Shown here: positions 1 to 6,879 of the stretch, piece after piece
Layout: every line of letters starts with the position of its first letter
Numbering within the stretch: the first letter of the stretch is position 1
DNA from: an uncultured Thiotrichaceae bacterium
GTDB taxonomy: Bacteria > Pseudomonadota > Gammaproteobacteria > Thiotrichales > Thiotrichaceae
Direction: 5' to 3'
Assembly: GCA_902727945.1 (NCBI GenBank)
Contig: CACVAV010000275.1
Span: 1 to 20,598 of the forward strand
Length of the DNA stretch: 20,598 nt
Notes under the pieces: generated by a model
What the model saw: the letters and a program-made list of their open reading frames with translations, nothing else
Told to the model about the DNA's origin: nothing
Databases searched by the model: none
Position numbers and translations under genes: made by a program

Positions 1-1017
1 TCATCGGTGAACAGATAACTTGTAGTTCAGCGCAATCAGTGACAATAACAGTAAAGCTGCCACCAGATTATGCGCTGTCGCAATAGCGATGGGTAACGCC
101 AATACGACATTCAGAATCCCTAAGGTAAACTGGCCCACCAATAGCAATAACATAATCTGCGCTGTTTTCCGGGCAAATGCTGCTTTATTGGAAAACGCCA
201 GAAGTAAGCCCAACAAACCCACTACAGACAAAACAACCAATGCCCCCATGCGGTGTGTCATGTGGATGGCTGTGCGAGCGGGGCTTTCCAGAATACCATA
301 TTCATAATCCCTTCCCTCCTCCAGATGAACCAGCAGCGAAAAACCCTCTTTAAAGTCAGCCGATGGCCACAAAGAACCGTGGCAGGTCGGGTACATCGGC
401 CCACAGGCAATAGCCGCGTAGTTGGTACTGACCCAACCTCCCAATACAATCTGAATGATAAGCAGCAACAGCGCACCGCCCGCCCAGACCCGCAATCCCT
501 TAAAGCGATTATAGCGACGTACTGACATGGCACCACCCTGAGGGCGTTTAATACGGTTTTTACTGCGCAACAGGAGAATCCAGATCAGCGATAACGTCGT
601 GAAGCCACCAATCAGGTGTGCTGTAACGTAAACCGGACTGAGCTGCTTAGTCACCGTCCACATGCCAAATAACGCCTGCATCACGACGACACACAGTAAT
701 ACAAAGGGTAACCAAGCTCCCTGCCGTTCGCGTATTTCGCGGGAAAACGATGCGATCAGGAATATCGATAGAATAATGACACCCAAAATTCCCGCCACGT
801 AACGGTGCACCATTTCTGCCCAGGCTTTAGCGGGTTCCAGCGGGCGTTCAAAACCGGTGCCTTCAGTACTTTCCGGCACCGTCAGGTGACCATAACACCC
901 CGGCCAATCCGGACAGCCCAGCCCTGCATCAGCCAAACGGGTATAAGCCCCTAACACAATAACAACCAGTGCAAAGAACAAGGTGAAAATCAGCAGATTG
1001 GAATAAAATTTAGACAC
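1..1017 (-). CDS. ctaA: Heme A synthase (CtaA/COX15 family)
   Basis: This inner-membrane enzyme oxidises the C8 methyl of heme O to a formyl group, giving heme A for the aa3 oxidase encoded downstream. The 338-residue protein is highly hydrophobic with about eight membrane segments in two similar halves. Each half carries two candidate heme-ligand histidines: H71 (HRY) and H134 in the first, H255 (HRM) and H316 in the second. Cysteine pairs C35/C41 (in GLGCPDWPGC) and C205/C212 lie in the periplasmic loops, as in type-2 CtaA. The start is GTG at 1015-1017, with GAGAG about 6 nt upstream; the stop is the first three bases of the window. It lies 62 bp behind the TlpA-like gene on the same strand and is probably co-transcribed with it. 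Family call is firm; the start codon is slightly less so. Confidence 0.96.
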   Translation of the reverse strand: MSKFYSNLLIFTLFFALVVIVLGAYTRLADAGLGCPDWPGCYGHLTVPESTEGTGFERPLEPAKAWAEMVHRYVAGILGVIILSIFLIASFSREIRERQGAWLPFVLLCVVVMQALFGMWTVTKQLSPVYVTAHLIGGFTTLSLIWILLLRSKNRIKRPQGGAMSVRRYNRFKGLRVWAGGALLLLIIQIVLGGWVSTNYAAIACGPMYPTCHGSLWPSADFKEGFSLLVHLEEGRDYEYGILESPARTAIHMTHRMGALVVLSVVGLLGLLLAFSNKAAFARKTAQIMLLLLVGQFTLGILNVVLALPIAIATAHNLVAALLLLSLIALNYKLSVHR

Positions 1018-1079
1018 TATAACTCTCTCAGCAATTCAATAGGGAGCAACATAAGGTAACTTCATGGGCATGACGACTT

Positions 1080-1592
1080 TCAAAGGTACTTATCGATCGC
1101 TGCTTTGATCGATGCTTCATCAATTTCACCCAGATGTGATAGCAAAACATTACCCTTGTTGTCTACCAGATAATGACTGGGCACCACCAGATTATCAGTA
1201 AATGCCCGCATGGCAATCCCGTCTATATCCAGCGCCATCGGTAATGTGAAGCCCTCGCGGGTCTGGTAATCCTTAATCACATTCGGCGGATCATAAGGCA
1301 CAGACACCGCAACAATCTGCACCTTACCTTCATATTGTTGATGCAGTGCTTCCAGATAAGGCATTTCTTTCAGGCACGGCGGGCAATTAATCGACCAAAG
1401 ATTGACCCAGCTAAGCCCTTCCCCGGGCAAATCGACCTGCGTGCCATTCAATGTTATCAGCTCAAGCGGCTTAATATTATCCGATTGGTTGAATACTGCG
1501 AAGCCGATACCGGCAGCAAACAGTATGACCGAAGCAAAAATATTCCACCGTGAAAAGATAGATTGTTTAGCCGCAGACTCAGTTGAGGTCAT
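1080..1592 (-). CDS. TlpA/ResA-like membrane-anchored thiol-disulfide oxidoreductase
   Basis: The 170-residue protein has an N-terminal membrane anchor (about residues 16-34) followed by a periplasmic thioredoxin-fold domain. The active site is CPPC (C70, C73) in an NCPPCLKEMP context, with a likely cis-Pro at P138. Members of this family reduce periplasmic disulfides; some (TlpA, ResA) act in cytochrome oxidase copper-site assembly or cytochrome c maturation. Its place directly upstream of ctaA, inside a cox biogenesis cluster, suggests it reduces CuA cysteines or an assembly factor, but that is inference. The ATG at 1590-1592 has AAGGA 7 nt upstream. A good promoter lies further upstream on the minus strand. 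I give no gene symbol because the family does not fix the substrate. Confidence 0.88.
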   Translation of the reverse strand: MTSTESAAKQSIFSRWNIFASVILFAAGIGFAVFNQSDNIKPLELITLNGTQVDLPGEGLSWVNLWSINCPPCLKEMPYLEALHQQYEGKVQIVAVSVPYDPPNVIKDYQTREGFTLPMALDIDGIAMRAFTDNLVVPSHYLVDNKGNVLLSHLGEIDEASIKAAIDKYL

Positions 1593-1625
1593 GTCGTATC
1601 CTTTGTGTCAGGTTCTCCCAGCAGG

Positions 1626-1655
1626 GTTATAAAACAAAACACCGGCTAAATACAA
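1626..1655 (-). promoter_or_regulatory. Putative sigma-70 promoter for the tlpA-like gene and ctaA
   Basis: On the minus strand TTGTAT (1655-1650) and TATAAC (1631-1626) are separated by 18 bp. They match 4/6 and 5/6 of the consensus hexamers. The pair lies about 35 bp upstream of the TlpA-like start. Position and spacing are plausible; it has not been tested. Confidence 0.45.
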
Positions 1656-1714
1656 ATGGTGTGTTAATTATGCTGACCAAACACGTATCAAAAGTCGCTT
1701 TCCGAAACCTGTTA

Positions 1715-1744
1715 TTGATTGCACCCCGTAAATACGACTAGAAT
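1715..1744 (+). promoter_or_regulatory. Putative sigma-70 promoter for DUF2244-ctaB-DUF2970
   Basis: TTGATT (1715-1720) and TAGAAT (1739-1744) are separated by 18 bp, with the -10 about 40 bp upstream of the DUF2244 ATG. It would be divergent from the TlpA-like gene promoter 60 bp to the left. Confidence 0.45.
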
Positions 1745-1783
1745 GGCCCGATCTTACTTTAGACTCCGTCAGTACCCAGCATC

Positions 1784-2254
1784 ATGCCCAAAGAGTTCAT
1801 TATCCAACCCAATTGTTCCCTCAGCAAAAAAGACCGCCATGGTTTTTTTTGGCTCATGGGTGTTGTGATGGCCGGCATCACGCTGACATTGGCACTAAAA
1901 GGCATGTGGCTGGTGGCACCGTTTATGGGGGCTGATTTACTACTACTGATCTATGCATTCAGGAAAGTCGGCGAACAGTGCCGCATCGTAGAGCGTGTTA
2001 TTATTGAAAACGATGAACTCATTATTCACCACGAAGAAAAACGTGCCCCACGCAGCTGGTCATTTCCATTGCATTGGGTTAGTGTCGATTTACAAGTTAA
2101 CCAGTACCCGCAATCCCCGTCCCGCCTGCTAATCGGCTCGCATGGTAACTGGGTAGAGTTGGCCACATTCCTTAATGAGGAGGAGCGCATCAGTCTGGCA
2201 GGTGCGATTAAAACAGCGATTATTAAGGCGCGACAACCGGCCTGGGTACATTAA
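1784..2254 (+). CDS. DUF2244 family membrane protein
   Basis: The 156-residue protein has an N-terminal cytosolic stretch, two closely spaced membrane segments (about residues 22-41 and 44-60) and a C-terminal soluble domain of about 95 residues. This matches the DUF2244 family layout, including the PH-like C-terminal part with a HWVSVDL strand. DUF2244 genes are often found beside cytochrome c oxidase genes in Proteobacteria, but their role is unknown. The next gene, ctaB, starts only 9 bp after the stop and its ribosome-binding site overlaps the end of this gene, so the two are probably co-transcribed. No strong Shine-Dalgarno sequence precedes the ATG at 1784. Confidence 0.85.
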   Translation: MPKEFIIQPNCSLSKKDRHGFFWLMGVVMAGITLTLALKGMWLVAPFMGADLLLLIYAFRKVGEQCRIVERVIIENDELIIHHEEKRAPRSWSFPLHWVSVDLQVNQYPQSPSRLLIGSHGNWVELATFLNEEERISLAGAIKTAIIKARQPAWVH

Positions 2255-2263
2255 GGAATGAGC

Positions 2264-3175
2264 ATGCAACTAGCGGCAACAATGAATACCACCCTCTTTA
2301 AAGCTTATTATGAGTGCTGTAAGCCCAAGGTAGTCTACCTGATATTGTTTACGGCGCTGGTGGGCATGCTGTTATCCACACCCGGCATGATACCGTTGGA
2401 TACTGCGTTCTGGGGCTTAGTGGGCATAGGCCTGGCAGCAGCAGCGGGTGCGGCTTTAAACCATGCGATCGATCAGACCATTGATCAGCGTATGGACAGG
2501 ACACGCGCCCGCCCGGTTGCTCAGGGTGTATTAAAACCGCTTAATGTCGTTATATTTGCGCTGACCATGACGGCGCTGTCAGCCCTTATTTTATTTACAT
2601 TGGTCAATACCTTAACTGCATTATTGACCATGGCGTCCATGATTGGCTATGCCATTATTTACACCGTTTTTCTGAAACACAGTACACCACAAAACATTGT
2701 CATTGGCGGGGCCGCAGGTGCTGCACCGCCGGTATTGGGCTGGACAGCTATTACCGGCCAGCTGCACCCCGAGGCTTTACTGCTTTTCCTGATAATTTTC
2801 GTCTGGACGCCGCCCCATTTCTGGGCGCTGGCGATTAAGCGCCAGAAAGATTATGCAAAAGCCGGGGTACCGATGCTGCCGGTTACTCATGGCATCCCCT
2901 TCACTAAACTGCATATTGTGCTGTACACCATATTACTGGTTATTGTCAGTATTGTTCCCTTCCTGATCTTTATGAGCGGCACACTGTATCTCGTCGGCGC
3001 TATTGGCCTGGGCATTGGCTTCGCCTACTATGCGTGGAAGCTTTATAGTGGAGAAGGCGACGAGTATGCAATGAAGACCTTTGGCTACTCAATATTTTAC
3101 CTGACTGCACTATTTGCGTTCTTTCTGCTTGACCACTACCTAAGAGTGTTCATTCGCCATACTTTTATAGGATAA
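2264..3175 (+). CDS. ctaB: Protoheme IX farnesyltransferase (heme O synthase)
   Basis: This UbiA-superfamily prenyltransferase of the inner membrane adds a farnesyl group to heme B, giving heme O, the substrate of CtaA. Counting from the chosen start, the first Asp-rich motif N66-x3-D70-x3-D74 sits in NHAIDQTIDQRMDRT, and the conserved cytosolic-loop motif YAKAGVPMLPV is present. About eight or nine membrane segments are predicted and the length (303 aa) is typical. An ATG at 2258 is also in frame, but the AAGGA at 2253-2257 would directly abut it; the same AAGGA is correctly spaced (6 nt) from the ATG at 2264, so that start is preferred. The DUF2970 gene begins 3 bp after the stop. A cyoE name is equally used for this family. 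Confidence 0.95.
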   Translation: MQLAATMNTTLFKAYYECCKPKVVYLILFTALVGMLLSTPGMIPLDTAFWGLVGIGLAAAAGAALNHAIDQTIDQRMDRTRARPVAQGVLKPLNVVIFALTMTALSALILFTLVNTLTALLTMASMIGYAIIYTVFLKHSTPQNIVIGGAAGAAPPVLGWTAITGQLHPEALLLFLIIFVWTPPHFWALAIKRQKDYAKAGVPMLPVTHGIPFTKLHIVLYTILLVIVSIVPFLIFMSGTLYLVGAIGLGIGFAYYAWKLYSGEGDEYAMKTFGYSIFYLTALFAFFLLDHYLRVFIRHTFIG

Positions 3176-3178
3176 AAC

Positions 3179-3427
3179 ATGCAAAAGCAACGAGAACAAC
3201 AGGGACAGCAGGATCAACCGGATGAAAAGAAAGTCACAGCCCTGAGTATTTTTGTCAGTGCGCTGGCTGGCCTTCTTGGTGTGCAGAAAAAAGAAAATCT
3301 GGAACGCGACTTTCAAAGTGGTAAATTCTGGCATTTTTTTATTGCCGGCGGCATAGTGACATTATTGTTTATGGCGGGCGTTTGGGGTGCCGTCCAACTG
3401 CTCCTCAGCACGACAACCACCGGTTAG
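3179..3427 (+). CDS. DUF2970 family small membrane protein
   Basis: The 82-residue protein has a polar, Gln-rich N-terminus (residues 1-20), an amphipathic or weakly hydrophobic stretch ending in LLGVQ, the motif ENLERDFQSGKFWHF, and one strong C-terminal membrane helix (about 56-77). This is the DUF2970 pattern (FGVQ...ERDF...G plus one TM). In Burkholderia-type cox loci this gene usually lies between ctaG and coxC; here it follows ctaB by 3 bp and is clearly in the heme O operon. Function is unknown; an assembly role for the oxidase is inferred from position only. Confidence 0.85.
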   Translation: MQKQREQQGQQDQPDEKKVTALSIFVSALAGLLGVQKKENLERDFQSGKFWHFFIAGGIVTLLFMAGVWGAVQLLLSTTTTG

Positions 3428-3439
3428 ACAGGCGAAGGC

Positions 3440-3643
3440 ATGAATTCAGAACACAAACAACTATCCAAGCGCCTTAAGCGCATAATCAAAAGCATGAAAA
3501 AAGTGCAAAAATCTATTCATGGCTCTGAAGCACCTGCATCCATGCATGAACTGGATGAACTGACTCAACTGGGTGAAGAGTACGCCACTACTGTGCAGCA
3601 AATTGCTCAGCTGGAATCACAGCAAAAAACACAAAATAGTTAA
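3440..3643 (+). CDS. Small helical protein of unknown function
   Basis: I do not recognise this 67-residue protein. It has no cysteines, signal peptide or membrane segment. The first half is strongly basic (many Lys/Arg between residues 6 and 27) and the second half is acidic and Gln-rich with heptad-like spacing of Leu/Ile, so a helical hairpin or short coiled coil is likely. It begins 12 bp after the DUF2970 stop, with AGG 7 nt upstream of the ATG, and ends before a long AT-rich non-coding gap, so it is probably the last gene of the DUF2244-ctaB-DUF2970 operon. Biased composition and good placement support a real gene, but the short length leaves doubt. Confidence 0.6.
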   Translation: MNSEHKQLSKRLKRIIKSMKKVQKSIHGSEAPASMHELDELTQLGEEYATTVQQIAQLESQQKTQNS

Positions 3644-3798
3644 AAAACGGTGAGCTGAAAACCAGAACAGTCAGCTTCAACAATGCATTATAAATTTCTA
3701 ATATTAAAACATCGCCGGATTCTGAAACAGGGCTATTGGTTTGCAGAATATGGCAGGTAAAACTGGTTAAATTTACAGCCTTCAGCACCTTTTTTTAT

Positions 3799-3827
3799 TT
3801 GAAATCACTATGGGCATCGGCTAGGAT
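3799..3827 (+). promoter_or_regulatory. Putative sigma-70 promoter of the cox structural operon
   Basis: TTGAAA (3799-3804) and TAGGAT (3822-3827) are separated by 17 bp, matching 5/6 and 4/6 of the consensus. It sits in the 298-bp AT-rich gap 5' of coxB and would give a leader of about 105 nt. An alternative -10, TATAAC at 3831-3836, has no good -35. Apart from this and the inverted repeat at 3850-3891, I see nothing definite in 3644-3941. Confidence 0.5.
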
Positions 3828-3849
3828 GCATATAACCAAATAATATCAG

Positions 3850-3891
3850 CTGTTTAAGACAACATTAATCTTCACCTAGTGCCTTAAACAG
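3850..3891. repeat. Inverted repeat in the coxB leader
   Basis: CTGTTTAAG (3850-3858) and its exact reverse complement CTTAAACAG (3883-3891) are separated by 24 bp. The arm centres are 33 bp apart, about three helical turns. It lies downstream of the putative promoter and 50 bp upstream of the coxB ATG, with no T-run after it, so it is not a terminator. It may be a pair of regulator half-sites or a leader hairpin. Confidence 0.6.
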
Positions 3892-3941
3892 AAAGAAATC
3901 CCGAACTAAATATCATCATAATTATGAGAGGCACCTGAAGA

Positions 3942-5072
3942 ATGAAGAGGAGTTGTATCGCTGGAGGATTGCTCGCTGCATTGCTAACACCGCTGATTGC
4001 GCATGCTGACTGGGAAGTTAACATGACACAAGGTGTCACCGACCTGAGCAATGAAATTTACGGACTTCACATGGCTGCATTTTGGGTCTGTGTAGTCATT
4101 GGTATCGTTGTATTTGGCGCAATGATTTATTCCATTATCTATCACCGCAAAGACAAAAATCACAAACCAGCCACTTTCCATGAAAGCACCACTGTCGAAA
4201 TAATATGGACGGTCTTGCCGGTCATTATTCTTATTTCACTGGCTATCCCCGCTGCACAGGCACTGGTGAAAATTGAAGATTCCAGCAATGCTGATATGAC
4301 GATTAAAGTCACCGGCTATCAGTGGAAATGGCAGTATGAATACGCAGAAGATGATATTAGTTTCTTCAGCAGTCTTGCCGCTTCCAGCCGTGAAGCCAGC
4401 GCGCTTGGCTCCGAGATTGATCTGGATACTGTTGATAATTACTTACTGGAAGTAGACAACCCGGTTGTCATTCCTGTTGGCAAAAAAGTTCGCTTCCTGT
4501 TCACTTCAAATGACGTTATCCACGCCTGGTGGGTTCCTGATTTGGCTGTGAAGAAAGATGCTATTCCTGGTTACATTAACGATATGTGGGCCAAGGTTAA
4601 CGTAGCAGGCACTTACCGTGGCCAATGTGCCGAATTATGCGGCAAAGATCACGGGTTCATGCCTATCACCGTTATCGCCAAGGAAGAAGACGAGTACAAA
4701 GCGTGGGTAGCAGAACAACAGGCAGCCAAAGCCGCATTAGCAGCATCTGCTGACAAAGTGTGGGAGATGTCTGACCTGATGGCTCAGGGCAAAAAGGTAT
4801 ATGACACGAACTGTGCAGCTTGTCACGGCGCAACAGGTGCCGGTATTCCGGGTGTATTCCCTGCGATGACAGGCAGCCCAATCACTACAGGTGACATAGG
4901 CCCTCATATAGACATTATCCTCAACGGCAAGTCAGGTACAGCGATGCAGGCTTTCGGAACACAGCTTAGCGATGCTGATATCGCAGCCGTAGTGACTTAT
5001 GAGCGTAATGGATTAGGCAACAGTGTGGGCGATATGGCTCAACCCACTGACATTAAAGCCCTGCGCAAATAA
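3942..5072 (+). CDS. coxB: Cytochrome c oxidase subunit II with fused cytochrome c domain
   Basis: Subunit II of the aa3 (caa3-like) oxidase accepts electrons from cytochrome c at the CuA centre. The 376-residue precursor has a signal peptide with likely cleavage after A22 (AHA before DWEV), two membrane helices (about 44-66 and 84-106), and the cupredoxin domain with CuA ligands H194, C229, E231, C233, H237 and M240. A C-terminal cytochrome c domain carries C291-A-A-C294-H295, with M335 as the likely axial ligand. The fused heme domain makes it longer than a minimal subunit II. The ATG at 3942 is preceded by GAGAGG at about 10 nt. It opens the structural operon, and coxA follows after 25 bp. 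Confidence 0.97.
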   Translation: MKRSCIAGGLLAALLTPLIAHADWEVNMTQGVTDLSNEIYGLHMAAFWVCVVIGIVVFGAMIYSIIYHRKDKNHKPATFHESTTVEIIWTVLPVIILISLAIPAAQALVKIEDSSNADMTIKVTGYQWKWQYEYAEDDISFFSSLAASSREASALGSEIDLDTVDNYLLEVDNPVVIPVGKKVRFLFTSNDVIHAWWVPDLAVKKDAIPGYINDMWAKVNVAGTYRGQCAELCGKDHGFMPITVIAKEEDEYKAWVAEQQAAKAALAASADKVWEMSDLMAQGKKVYDTNCAACHGATGAGIPGVFPAMTGSPITTGDIGPHIDIILNGKSGTAMQAFGTQLSDADIAAVVTYERNGLGNSVGDMAQPTDIKALRK

Positions 5073-5097
5073 CCTAAGATAATACCGGAGAAATTAT

Positions 5098-6684
5098 ATG
5101 AATGCACAAGCAGTGGAGCACGTCGATCACGACGACCACCATCATGGCCCAGCAAAGGGCTGGATGCGCTGGCTAACCACAACGAACCATAAGGATATTG
5201 GCTCTCTCTATCTGTGGTTCTCACTTATTATGTTCTTTATCGGTGGCATTATGGCACTGGTAATAAGAGCAGAATTATTTCAACCCGGCCTGCAGCTGGT
5301 AGATCCTGGTTTCTTTAACCAGATGACGACCATGCACGCGCTGGTGATGATATTCCTGGCACTAATGCCTGCCTTCGTGGGCTTAGCTAACTGGATGATT
5401 CCAATCATGATTGGCGCGCCGGATATGGCATTGCCGCGCATGAATAACTGGAGCTTCTGGATACTGCCCTTCGCCAGCATCATGTTGCTTTCAACTTTAT
5501 TCGTTGATGGTGGTGCACCTGCTGGTGGCTGGACGATGTATCCGCCACTGGTACTACAGACCGGTGCAGCGTTCCCTATGTTGATCTTTGCTGTTCACCT
5601 GCTGGGTATTTCATCCATCATGGGTTCCATTAACATTATTGCTACCATTATGAACATGCGCGCTCCGGGCATGACTTACATGAAGATGCCGCTGTTCGTA
5701 TGGACATGGTTCATTACAGCTTACTTATTGATTGCGACCATGCCGGTACTGGCAGGTGCAGTGACCATGCTGTTAACTGATAAATACTTCGCAACCAGCT
5801 TCTTCAGTGCAGCGGGTGGCGGTGACCCCGTTATGTTCCAGCATATCTTCTGGTTCTTTGGTCACCCTGAAGTATACATTCTGATCCTGCCAGCTTTTGG
5901 TATTGTTTCTCAGATCATTCCGACCTTTGCACGTAAGCAGTTGTTTGGTTATAGCTCAATGGTTTATGCCACGGCTTCTATTGCCTTCCTGTCATTCATC
6001 GTATGGGCACATCACATGTTTACAGTCGGCCTGCCGGTTTCAGCAGAACTGTTCTTCATGTTTGCCACTATGCTGATTGCAGTACCAACCGGTGTAAAAG
6101 TCTTTAACTGGGTATCTACCATGTGGAAAGGCTCGATGACGTTTGAAACGCCCATGCTGTTTTCTATTGGCTTCGTTATCATGTTTACCATCGGTGGCTT
6201 CTCTGGCCTGATGCTGGCATTAACGCCGGTTGATTTTCAGTACCATGACACTTATTTCGTAGTAGCTCACTTTCACTATGTATTAGTACCGGGTGCTATC
6301 TTCTCAGTCATGGCGGCAGCTTATTACTGGCTACCTAAGTGGACTGGCCATATGTACGACGAGAAACTGGGTAAATTCCATTTTTGGATGTCGACCATTT
6401 TCGTGAATATCTTGTTCTTCCCACAACACTTTGTTGGTTTAGCGGGTATGCCACGTCGTATTCCTGACTATGCAGTACAGTTTGCTGACTTCAATGCGAT
6501 TTCATCAATTGGTGCCTTCGGGTTTGGTTTGAGTCAGTTACTGTTCGCTTATATCATGATCAAAGCAGTACGCAGTGGCAAAAAAGCTACCGATCAGGTA
6601 TGGGATGGCGCAGAAGGCCTGGAATGGACGCTTAGCTCTCCTCCTCCTTACCATTCGTTCTCAACTCAGCCTATTGTTAAGTAA
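5098..6684 (+). CDS. coxA: Cytochrome c oxidase subunit I
   Basis: This is the catalytic subunit, with twelve membrane helices carrying heme a, heme a3 and CuB; it reduces O2 and pumps protons. Visible ligands are H80 and H393 (heme a), H391 (heme a3), and H256, H305 and H306 (CuB). Y260 is the cross-linked tyrosine. The D-channel residue D109 (in APDMALPRMNN) and E258 (GHPEVY) and the K-channel K334 (TGVKVFNW) are all present, so it is an A1-type oxidase. The 528-residue length is typical. The N-terminus is His/Asp-rich (H8, H11, H14-H16), as in related gammaproteobacterial subunits. GGAG lies 8 nt before the ATG. An intrinsic terminator begins 15 bp after the stop. Confidence 0.98.
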   Translation: MNAQAVEHVDHDDHHHGPAKGWMRWLTTTNHKDIGSLYLWFSLIMFFIGGIMALVIRAELFQPGLQLVDPGFFNQMTTMHALVMIFLALMPAFVGLANWMIPIMIGAPDMALPRMNNWSFWILPFASIMLLSTLFVDGGAPAGGWTMYPPLVLQTGAAFPMLIFAVHLLGISSIMGSINIIATIMNMRAPGMTYMKMPLFVWTWFITAYLLIATMPVLAGAVTMLLTDKYFATSFFSAAGGGDPVMFQHIFWFFGHPEVYILILPAFGIVSQIIPTFARKQLFGYSSMVYATASIAFLSFIVWAHHMFTVGLPVSAELFFMFATMLIAVPTGVKVFNWVSTMWKGSMTFETPMLFSIGFVIMFTIGGFSGLMLALTPVDFQYHDTYFVVAHFHYVLVPGAIFSVMAAAYYWLPKWTGHMYDEKLGKFHFWMSTIFVNILFFPQHFVGLAGMPRRIPDYAVQFADFNAISSIGAFGFGLSQLLFAYIMIKAVRSGKKATDQVWDGAEGLEWTLSSPPPYHSFSTQPIVK

Positions 6685-6698
6685 TTGAGTGACAGATC

Positions 6699-6731
6699 AG
6701 AGAAGGCAGCACAAGTCTGCCTTCTCTTTTT
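6699..6731 (+). terminator. Intrinsic terminator inside the cox operon, after coxA
   Basis: The arms AGAGAAGGCAG (6699-6709) and CTGCCTTCTCT (6717-6727) form a perfect 11-bp stem with a 7-nt loop, and a run of five T (6727-6731) starts at the stem end. It lies between coxA and the downstream assembly genes on the same strand, so it probably acts as a partial terminator that lowers expression of the assembly genes and coxC relative to coxBA. Confidence 0.85.
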
Positions 6732-6754
6732 ACGCTTTAATCCTTGAGGTTGTC

Positions 6755-6877
6755 ATGAAAAGCACTGAAGATAAAAAACGCGGTATTCAACGAACGGTTA
6801 TATTCCACGCGCTATTGGTCATCGTAGTACTAGCTGCATTCACCTATTCTGTCATTCAACAGGGTGCCGGAGCATAA
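6755..6877 (+). CDS. Small single-pass membrane protein (cytochrome oxidase small assembly protein-like)
   Basis: This 40-residue protein has a charged N-terminus (MKSTEDKKRG) and one membrane helix (about residues 14-35), which predicts an N-in, C-out topology. It lies between coxA and ctaG, the position in Beta- and Gammaproteobacteria of a tiny membrane protein annotated as cytochrome oxidase small assembly protein. The frame stays open upstream to an ATG at 6689, but that extension runs through the terminator hairpin. The ATG at 6755 has TTGAGG about 5 nt upstream and is chosen for these reasons. The last codons hold the GGAG used by ctaG, which starts 2 bp after the stop. Family membership rests mainly on position and topology. 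Confidence 0.75.
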   Translation: MKSTEDKKRGIQRTVIFHALLVIVVLAAFTYSVIQQGAGA

Positions 6878-6879
6878 TA

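Noticed and set aside
1084..1118. FNR/Anr-like TTGAT...ATCAA inside the TlpA-like gene
   Set aside because: The 9-bp spacer does not fit the 4-bp spacing of FNR/Anr boxes and it lies inside coding sequence.
3653..3676. Inverted repeat AGCTGA/TCAGCT after the 67-residue gene, considered as terminator
   Set aside because: The stem is only 6 bp with a 12-nt loop and no T-run follows; the T-run at 3790-3796 has no stable stem before it.
5098..5145. His/Asp-rich N-terminus of CoxA as a novel metal-binding tail
   Set aside because: Similar His-rich N-termini occur in other gammaproteobacterial CoxA proteins, so it is not unusual.
6689..6754. Upstream extension of the 40-residue membrane protein to an ATG at 6689
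   Set aside because: It would translate through the terminator hairpin at 6699-6731, adds residues without membrane or family features, and lacks the good TTGAGG spacing seen at 6755.
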